Source of the DNA: Gammaproteobacteria bacterium
Lineage (GTDB): Bacteria > Pseudomonadota > Gammaproteobacteria > Arenicellales > JAHEKD01
Assembly: GCA_024638545.1 (NCBI GenBank)
Contig: JAHEKD010000106.1
Coordinates: 1-7,649, forward strand
Direction: 5' to 3'
Length of the DNA: 7,649 bases
Position 1 is the first letter of the stretch, and each line of letters begins with the position of its first letter. The notes below the pieces were generated by a model. The model saw only the letters and a list, made by a program, of their open reading frames with translations, was not told the origin of the DNA and made no database searches. This document shows positions 1 to 4,725 of this stretch, in pieces. Both the position numbers and the translations under genes were made by a program.

Positions 1-168
1 TGTATGGGTTTTACGACCAAAGGCCGGCATTATGTTATCAGCATATGTGCCGGCACAAGGGCCCGCAGGCATCGTTGACACTATGTTGAGGACCCTGACC
101 GAGTAAAATGCCCACAGGGCATGGCAAGGGACCGTCGCAGTAGTAGGGTGGTGAGAAATGCGGGCTAG
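1..168 (+). mobile_element. MITE-like dispersed repeat, copy 1 (left end outside window)
   Basis: This copy matches 4558-4725 without gaps at 161 of 168 positions, and its first 93 bases match 7557-7649 at 90 of 93. It lacks about the first 55 bases of the element, which lie left of the window. It holds a hairpin (GCCGGCA / TGCCGGC arms), a GACA-CTA-TGTT mini-stem, a GCCC-ACA-GGGC hairpin and the right terminus ending GAGAAATGCGGGCTAG. The right terminus is the imperfect inverse of the left terminus seen in copy 3, which is the signature of a non-autonomous transposable element. There is no meaningful open reading frame. Directly outside the right tip, 173-187 repeats the tip imperfectly (AGAAATGC then GGCTA), possibly a scar. 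The parent transposon is not identifiable from this window. Confidence 0.85.
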
Positions 169-314
169 AAGTAGAAATGCCAGGCTAAAGGGTTTAGCAG
201 CAACTGAAATGCTCCAGGACAGGATGCAATTTAATAGGATAATAAAATGTCAGAGCCACATTCTACAAATGATTAAATCGACTGTACAAAGTCGCGGTGC
301 CTGCGAACAGGTCA

Positions 315-414
315 GGTTATCATGAATAATAGCAAGGCCGTTTGTGCATTCACTAGTTTCCCGAGCCCAGGGCGATTACCGGTTTACCGTGATCACGGGC
401 TGATCATGATAACC
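315..414. repeat. 11-bp perfect inverted repeat flanking an upstream region
   Basis: GGTTATCATGA at 315-325 is the exact reverse complement of TCATGATAACC at 404-414, with 78 bases between the arms. The arms lie ahead of the GFA-family gene at 450. They could be the ends of a tiny insertion, a pair of operator half-regions or chance. No target duplication is visible outside them. The 169-449 stretch otherwise holds a short hairpin (GCTAAA 184-189, TTTAGC 193-198) and no convincing gene. Confidence 0.4.
387..406. promoter_or_regulatory. Palindrome cluster upstream of the GFA-family gene
   Basis: CCGTGATCACGG at 387-398 is a perfect 12-bp palindrome. A second TGATCA palindrome follows at 401-406, its centre 11 bp (about one helical turn) from the first, and a third TGATCA at 451-456 overlaps the start codon of the gene at 450. 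Symmetric sites at this distance from a start are typical of operators for dimeric repressors, but no -35/-10 pair is clear, so the assignment is inference. Confidence 0.3.
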
Positions 415-449
415 AAAGTTAAAAATTATATGGCGAGCCAGGGGCACTA

Positions 450-848
450 ATGATCACAGGCAACTGTCTTTGTCGCGGTATTCAGTACGAATACGACGGT
501 GTAATTAATGAATTAGCCATTTGCCATTGCAACCAGTGCAAACGTGCACAGGGAACGGCGTTTGCGATTAACGCACCTATTGATGCCCGGTTATTTAAAA
601 TCATCACTGGCGAACATTTATTAAAAATGTATTACTCCAGCCCCAAAAAGCACAGGGTATTTTGTTCAAGGTGCGGTAGCCCCATCTACTCGGCCCATAC
701 TGATAAACCCGCTATTATTAGATTAAGATCGGGCACCATCACATCCGAGTTCAGGCACCCGCCCGACTATCAGCAGTACTGTGAGTCAAAATCAGACTGG
801 CTTGAAATCAAGCTGGATATTCCTGCTTTTGCGCGTGCCAGGGAATGA
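450..848 (+). CDS. GFA/CENP-V family zinc-binding protein
   Basis: This 132-residue protein has the full cysteine pattern of the GFA (glutathione-dependent formaldehyde-activating enzyme-like) family, a zinc-binding beta-sandwich fold. Cys6-x-Cys8 lies near the N-terminus, Cys25-x-Cys27-x-x-Cys30 falls in a CHCNQCKRAQG motif, and Cys72-x-x-Cys75 falls in FCSRCGSP. Length and motif order match typical stand-alone members. A few relatives are linked to glutathione-formaldehyde adducts, but most have no proven reaction, so a formaldehyde role is not claimed. It is probably cytoplasmic, with no signal peptide or membrane segment. The start at 450 is supported by AGGGG at 440-444, 5 bases ahead. 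The gene appears monocistronic: the next same-strand gene begins about 510 bases on. Palindromes upstream suggest local regulation. Confidence 0.9.
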   Translation: MITGNCLCRGIQYEYDGVINELAICHCNQCKRAQGTAFAINAPIDARLFKIITGEHLLKMYYSSPKKHRVFCSRCGSPIYSAHTDKPAIIRLRSGTITSEFRHPPDYQQYCESKSDWLEIKLDIPAFARARE

Positions 849-1077
849 CCGACGCTGATAACCTCAGCACAGCAATCAGTAATTTACTGGTTAGATGCAA
901 ATATGTATCAACTGTCCGACTGGAGTTCACATAGCTGGTCGCTGGCTTAGCCAGCTTGGCGCGAATATTAAAGTGCTGCCGGAATCTGAGCAGCTTGTGA
1001 CGCCGCAGCAGTCTGAGAATGTTTTGCGCCAGGCTCTGCCGCCTGCACAAATTAATAACACATCAGATGACTACTCT

Positions 1078-1091
1078 GAAATGCGGGTTAG
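1078..1091 (+). repeat. Solo copy of the dispersed-repeat tip
   Basis: GAAATGCGGGTTAG differs by one base from the right tip of the dispersed repeat (GAAATGCGGGCTAG at 155-168 and 4712-4725). It also differs by one base from the reverse complement of the left tip (GAAATGCAGGTTAG, from 7504-7517). No other part of the element is recognisable beside it. It may be a relic of an excised or deleted copy, or a chance match. Confidence 0.35.
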
Positions 1092-1220
1092 GCGGTATTC
1101 GGTGGCCTGAGTAAGTGACAACCACGCGCGGCCGCAACTGGTGGATACCGCATCAGGGCTATTAAAGCGTGTCCCAGCGAAACATGTTTTCGAGTCTTTA
1201 GCAAAAATAAAATTCGCAAT

Positions 1221-1243
1221 AGTTAACACAGCCAGTGTGAACT
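1221..1243. promoter_or_regulatory. Dyad-symmetric candidate operator
   Basis: AGTTAACAC at 1221-1229 and GTGTGAACT at 1235-1243 are inverse repeats with one mismatch in nine pairs and a 5-base spacer. The site lies about 30 bases upstream of the AT-rich candidate -10 region of the next gene. Geometry fits a dimeric regulator site. No family can be named. Confidence 0.35.
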
Positions 1244-1359
1244 ACTTAACTGTATTTTCGGCCTGATTTACATATAGTTATCTCAATATTATAAAAAAGC
1301 AGCCAGGAGACATGCCGGATAACGTCGTGGGTAACCTGGATTGCAACCAGGAGAAAACT

Positions 1360-1896
1360 ATGTCAATCGATAATTATAGAGAAAAAGTTGATGACTATCA
1401 CCGTTACCAGGATTATAAGTATGATCAAAGGGCATTACAGCAAGAGCTGTCACTGCGCCGCGCGGAAGTCTATGATGCCATTCGCAGGCAAGAATATGAT
1501 CGTGCAGCCTGGGCATTGCGAATTCCGGGGCACCTGACGGCCGCTAGCGGTGTGGAAGCTGACCTGTATGAGCCACAGGATCATTCACTGGCGAAACAGA
1601 CCCAGGCGTTAATCCGTGATATTAATGATTCGGCTTATATATCAAATAGTCTCCAGTCTAATTGGATAGCAGGTCTTGAAGCATTGCCGGAGATTAACAC
1701 CAAAGATGCGCTCGACCGTATTGTTGATTTTAAGATTGCCTTTTCGGCATGGAATTTGAAAAATCGACCGCAAGAAAATCTGTGGGATGTTGGAAATTCA
1801 AAAATCTGGCTGTTTGATTCCCAGATCTTGCTCATCGAATGTAAGGTTGATCGAATTCGATGGCACCTGGAGTCAGAACTTAGAAACAATAGATAA
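1360..1896 (+). CDS. Hypothetical helical protein, 178 aa
   Basis: I do not recognise this protein. From the start at 1360 it has 178 residues, is rich in charged and aromatic residues, and reads as mostly alpha-helical. There is a tyrosine-rich N-terminus (residues 6-21), a charged helix around 23-50, a Pro/Gly-containing turn at 55-65, and a C-terminal helix ending in Arg/Asn. It has one cysteine (Cys161), no signal peptide and no membrane segment, so it is probably cytoplasmic. The frame is open back to an ATG at 1312, giving 194 residues. However, that ATG has AGGAG only 2 bases ahead, while the ATG at 1360 has AGGAG at 1349-1353 with a 6-base gap, so 1360 is preferred. It converges on the NYN gene, with 11 bases between the stops, so the two are not co-transcribed. 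That it is real rests on its length, ribosome binding site and protein-like composition. Confidence 0.7.
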   Translation: MSIDNYREKVDDYHRYQDYKYDQRALQQELSLRRAEVYDAIRRQEYDRAAWALRIPGHLTAASGVEADLYEPQDHSLAKQTQALIRDINDSAYISNSLQSNWIAGLEALPEINTKDALDRIVDFKIAFSAWNLKNRPQENLWDVGNSKIWLFDSQILLIECKVDRIRWHLESELRNNR

Positions 1897-1907
1897 ATAT
1901 CAATTTT

Positions 1908-2390
1908 CTAATCGGCTTTTAACAATAACTCGTTTTCAATGGATACATGTTTTGTTGCAGCATTAATCAAACTGCCTGCAGTCAACTGGGACACGCTGTA
2001 CACCTCCACGCTCACGTGATATTCGTAGCGGATTTTAGTGACCAGTAAATCGAAATCACCATCACCCGATGCCAGTACGAGCGTATCTGAGGATCTGGCA
2101 AACTCGAGTGCATCGAGAGTGATACCAACATCCCAGTCACCTTTTGCAGAGCCATCCGCCCGCTTGATGAATGGTTTGAGCTTTATTTCAAAGCCTATAG
2201 CCTTGAGAATGTTCTGAAACTGTCTCTGTTTTTCATCGCCGCGATCAATGGCATAGGCAACGGCATTAATAACTTTTCTGCCGGCAGTCGCCTTTTGCCA
2301 GAAGACGTTATAGTCAAAATGGCACTTATAGATTTGTTTCGTTGTGTAGTAAATATTCTGGACATCAACGAGAATGCTTACTTTTTCCAT
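1908..2390 (-). CDS. NYN-domain (LabA/DUF88-like) protein
   Basis: This 160-residue single-domain protein has the NYN fold of the PIN-like nuclease superfamily. The acidic metal-site residues stand where expected. Asp9 and Asn12 lie in an ILVDVQNIY strand, Asp85, Asp87 and Asp93 in KGDWDVGITLD, and Asp110, Asp112 and Asp114 in SGDGDFDLLV. Family knowledge suggests metal-dependent RNA cleavage or RNA processing. LabA and its relatives are poorly characterised in bacteria, so the substrate is unknown. Length is normal for the stand-alone form and no C-terminal OST-HTH/LOTUS domain is present. The start at 2390 has no strong ribosome binding site but is the natural family start. It lies 80 bases downstream of the GST-like gene on the same strand and may be co-transcribed with it, though the gap holds its own imperfect dyad at 2431-2452 (CTGA-TCTC against GAGA-TCAG). 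Confidence 0.88.
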   Translation of the reverse strand: MEKVSILVDVQNIYYTTKQIYKCHFDYNVFWQKATAGRKVINAVAYAIDRGDEKQRQFQNILKAIGFEIKLKPFIKRADGSAKGDWDVGITLDALEFARSSDTLVLASGDGDFDLLVTKIRYEYHVSVEVYSVSQLTAGSLINAATKHVSIENELLLKAD

Positions 2391-2470
2391 ATCATATTAA
2401 ATCTGTGGTTATTGAATTAAATTTACAATACTGAATCTCAGAGAGATATCAGTGAATCCATAGCATCGGT

Positions 2471-3172
2471 TCATGCATAATATTTTATATTTATATGTTC
2501 ACAAAATCGGGTGAGATTATTAAAAGTTCTTGATAGTTGATTCAGCGGATTATCCAGAGTTGATTGTGTCACCTGTGCTATAAACGCATATGCAACCGCA
2601 TCAAAGGTGCAGGGTGAGTTTCCAAAAAAATAGGTTTTATCAGACAGCACTACAGACAAGTCTGTTAACGTTTTGTTCGCTATCTTGATTATTTCTTCAT
2701 CGCTGTGCCTGCCCATGCCGTGTTCAACCAGCGCCCCTTTATAGCCCCTGCGTGCAATAATCGGCGCAACATGTTTAAGCGGGAACGGCAGGTCACTAAA
2801 AAGCTCCTTTTTAACCATCGGCCACAGGCCGTCGCTCGTCCATCTCGAATGTACAATACACCAGTAGAAATTTTCGTCCAGAGACTTCATCAATAAACCG
2901 GATAAGGCTAAGTGTTCGTCAGACAGATGATTATCGAGGGGATAGTTGTACTTTTTTTGCAGATAATCCAAAATAAAAAATGTATCGGCAATCGTTATGT
3001 TGCCATCGGTAATAAAGGGTAATTTTCCTTTTGGCGCCTTACTTAAATTTTTATAACCCGTAACCGATTCAAATTCAATTCCTGCCATTCTCAGGTAGGC
3101 ATCAATTTTCAGAACAAACGGACTTAGATCTATTAGACCTAATTTTGGGCCAAAACCATATAGTTTAATCAT
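2471..3172 (-). CDS. Glutathione S-transferase family protein (metaxin/FAXC-like)
   Basis: The 233-residue protein has a thioredoxin-like N-terminal domain (about residues 1-75) and an all-helical C-terminal domain (about 90-230). The opening LYGFGPKLGLIDLSPFVLK, then KGKLPFI at 48-54 with the cis-Pro at 52, and IADTFFILDYL at 61-71, match the FAXC/metaxin-like GST branch. The usual Asp-Ser of the gamma-glutamyl site is Asp63-Thr64 here. The motif PCTFDAVAYAFIAQV in the C-terminal domain is the family's conserved Pro-x-x-x-Asp-Ala-x-x-Tyr-Ala segment. Members are probably soluble proteins that may bind glutathione or act in detoxification, but substrates of this branch are mostly unknown. No strong ribosome binding site precedes the start. 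The gene heads a possible two-gene unit with the NYN gene downstream. Confidence 0.88.
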   Translation of the reverse strand: MIKLYGFGPKLGLIDLSPFVLKIDAYLRMAGIEFESVTGYKNLSKAPKGKLPFITDGNITIADTFFILDYLQKKYNYPLDNHLSDEHLALSGLLMKSLDENFYWCIVHSRWTSDGLWPMVKKELFSDLPFPLKHVAPIIARRGYKGALVEHGMGRHSDEEIIKIANKTLTDLSVVLSDKTYFFGNSPCTFDAVAYAFIAQVTQSTLDNPLNQLSRTFNNLTRFCEHINIKYYA

Positions 3173-3444
3173 TATTCAAACTTTTGGTTGCGTCAAGCAT
3201 TTCGGTGTGTTATCCGGCTTCATGCCGGCGTGCCTGGCCGGGTTGAATTTGGGTCGCGAAATGGAATACGGGCTGCTCATTATGAGTCACCTCCTGACGT
3301 CACTGTCGTTTTCCATCAGCATTGATTGTGAAATCTCATGAGAATCAAGCCGGGAATAAACGTTTGAGTAAAGCCGTCTGAGAATTTCTATCACATTGTA
3401 TATCGTATTTATAGATGCAGCCTGCAGGCCTGGCGGAGCCTGAA

Positions 3445-3475
3445 TTGAAAGGATCCATATAAACGGGTGTATACT
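3445..3475 (+). promoter_or_regulatory. Candidate promoter of the TAXI receptor gene
   Basis: TTGAAA at 3445-3450 and TATACT at 3470-3475 resemble sigma-70 -35 and -10 hexamers. The 19-base spacer is longer than the usual 17. Transcription would begin near 3482, about 27 bases before the start codon, leaving room for GGAGG at 3496-3500. Confidence 0.4.
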
Positions 3476-3479
3476 TGTT

Positions 3480-3493
3480 TTAATGATCATTAA
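3480..3493. promoter_or_regulatory. 14-bp perfect palindrome over the predicted transcription start
   Basis: TTAATGATCATTAA is self-complementary over all 14 bases. It lies between the -10 candidate TATACT (3470-3475) and the ribosome binding site GGAGG (3496-3500). A repressor bound here would block initiation, so it is a candidate operator for the TAXI receptor gene. Confidence 0.4.
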
Positions 3494-3508
3494 TCGGAGG
3501 TTAGCGCA

Positions 3509-4486
3509 ATGAAAATCACAGTAAAATTTTCATCAATTTTGATTAGTTCTGTACTGTTAATTTCGGCATTTAGTTTTCCAGCATCGGCTTTTGCGGAAGA
3601 GATCACCATTGGAACCGGCGGTCGCAGCGGCGTTTACTTCCACGTCGGACGCTCACTGTGTCGCCTCCTGGATCAACAGTCCCTGGACCAGGATATCAGC
3701 TGCGAATCACTGCCCACTGCCGGATCGATATCAAATCTCAATGATATTCGTGAGGGCAAAATCCAGATTGGCGTTGTCCAGTCCGATTGGCAATACCACG
3801 CCGTCAATGGAAGCAGTAAATTTGCCGACAGTGGCAAGGATAACGACCTGCGGGCGCTGTTTTCCGTTCACGGGGAGCCGTTTACGCTGGTTGTCCGTCA
3901 GGATTCCGGAATCAGTTCAATTTCAGATCTTGAGGGAAAGCGAGTCAACATAGGTAATCCGGGTTCAGGCCAAAGGGCAACCATGGAGGTTGTCATGGCG
4001 GCACTGGGCTGGACAAAGGAGATTTTCGCGCTGGCAAATGAGCTGCCATCCTCCCAGCAGTCTTTATCACTGTGCCATGATGAGGTGCAGGCAATGGTTT
4101 ATACAGTGGGTCATCCTAATGAATCTGTTGCGCAGGCAATAGATCTGTGTCAGGCTAAAATAGCGCAGGTGAATGGAGGGCCTATTGATACGCTGGTTAG
4201 TGACAATCCTTTTTATGCCTACACCCAGATACCCGGAGGCATTTATGCGGGCAATGCAGATTCGGTGACAACGTTTGGTGTCAAAGCGACAGTGGTGACA
4301 TCGGCGAATCTGAGTGAGGAAACTGTTTATACGGTTGTCAGCACGTTATTTGATAATCTGGATGAGTTCAAGAAAATGCATCCGGCATTCGCGTATTTAC
4401 AGGCCAGTGAAATGGTAAAGGACGGACTGTCTGCGCCTCTGCACGCGGGAGCGGAACGGTATTACAAAGAAAAAGGACTTTTGTAA
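3509..4486 (+). CDS. TAXI-family TRAP transporter solute-binding protein
   Basis: This 325-residue periplasmic receptor belongs to the TAXI family of TRAP transporters, which capture small organic acids or similar solutes and pass them to a DctQM-type membrane unit driven by an ion gradient. Residues 1-29 form a Sec signal peptide: basic Lys2/Lys6, a hydrophobic core, and the A-F-A cleavage site at 27-29. The mature protein opens with the family hallmark ITIGTGGRSGVYFHVG (32-47), followed by NIGNPGSGQRATMEVVMAALG at 148-168 (split here by notation only) and the YTVGHPN segment at 198-204. Length is normal for the family. The start is fixed by GGAGG at 3496-3500, 8 bases upstream. No TRAP membrane subunit is encoded in the window and none can be co-transcribed immediately downstream, because a repeat and a convergent gene follow. 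It is therefore an orphan receptor here, and its ligand cannot be read from sequence. Confidence 0.93.
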   Translation: MKITVKFSSILISSVLLISAFSFPASAFAEEITIGTGGRSGVYFHVGRSLCRLLDQQSLDQDISCESLPTAGSISNLNDIREGKIQIGVVQSDWQYHAVNGSSKFADSGKDNDLRALFSVHGEPFTLVVRQDSGISSISDLEGKRVNIGNPGSGQRATMEVVMAALGWTKEIFALANELPSSQQSLSLCHDEVQAMVYTVGHPNESVAQAIDLCQAKIAQVNGGPIDTLVSDNPFYAYTQIPGGIYAGNADSVTTFGVKATVVTSANLSEETVYTVVSTLFDNLDEFKKMHPAFAYLQASEMVKDGLSAPLHAGAERYYKEKGLL

Positions 4487-4502
4487 TGCCTGCCAATGTA
4501 GC

Positions 4503-4725
4503 CTAACCCGATGAAATCTCACCAGACTTCGTAGCGAGACGGTTAAAGGATGCGTCCTGTATGGGTTTGACGACCAAAGGCCGGCATTATGTTATCAGCA
4601 TATGTGCCGGCACAAGGGCTCGCAGGCATAGTTGACACTATGTCGAGGACCCTGACCGAGTAAAATGCCCACAGGGCGTGGCAAGGAACCGTCGCAGTAG
4701 CAGGGTGGTGAGAAATGCGGGCTAG
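4503..4725 (+). mobile_element. MITE-like dispersed repeat, complete copy 2
   Basis: This is the only full-length copy in the window, about 223 bp from CTAACC to GGGCTAG. Its right 168 bases match copy 1 at 161 positions. The left and right ends are imperfect inverse repeats over about 40 bp, though in this copy the left tip is altered (GATGAAATC for GCATTTC, two bases longer). Inside are a long hairpin (GCCGGCA 4580-4586 with TGCCGGC 4605-4611, plus inner TATG/CATA), GACA-CTA-TGTC at 4634-4644, and GCCC-ACA-GGGC at 4667-4677. TAGC occurs immediately left (4499-4502) and again at 4723-4726, a possible but ambiguous target duplication. It fills the gap between convergent genes, and its hairpins could end transcription from both sides. 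Confidence 0.88.

Larger units (their letters stand above)
849..1359. other. Intergenic stretch with no convincing gene
   Basis: About 510 bases lie between the GFA-family gene and the next likely start. A 13-bp dyad, CAGTAA-T-TTACTG, sits at 877-889. A 71-codon reading frame at 895-1110 has no ribosome binding site. Its stretch AGRWLSQLGANIKV faintly recalls the N-terminal strand-turn of CaiB/BaiF (family III) CoA-transferases, so it may be a decayed fragment, but this is weak. A stray repeat tip occurs at 1078-1091 and a larger dyad at 1221-1243. The last 100 bases are AT-rich and probably contain the promoter of the gene at 1360 (TATAGT at 1273-1278 or TATTAT at 1287-1292 as -10 candidates, neither with a good -35). 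Confidence 0.5.
3173..3508. other. Divergent intergenic region between GST-like and TAXI genes
   Basis: These 336 bases separate two divergently transcribed genes. Several dyads are visible: CCGGC/GCCGG around a 5-base loop at 3214-3228, CTCAT-T-ATGAG at 3276-3286, TGACGTCA at 3295-3302, and TCTCATGAGA at 3334-3343. The right end carries the promoter and operator candidates described separately. A 67-codon reverse-strand frame at 3287-3490 has no ribosome binding site and no recognisable content, so no gene is called. Confidence 0.5.

Noticed and set aside
808..1050. 80-codon reverse-strand frame across the end of the GFA-family gene
   Set aside because: It overlaps the real gene on the opposite strand, has no ribosome binding site and shows no family motif.
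3169..3197. TTGACG with a TAATGA hexamer 17 bases on, as a promoter of the GST-like gene
   Set aside because: The -10 would overlap the start codon, putting the transcription start inside the gene.
3214..3228. CCGGC/GCCGG hairpin as a terminator
   Set aside because: The stem is only 5 bp, there is no T-run, and no gene on either strand ends next to it.
3287..3490. 67-codon reverse-strand frame in the GST/TAXI intergenic region
   Set aside because: No ribosome binding site and no recognisable domain; it runs through several palindromes and the candidate promoter of the TAXI gene.
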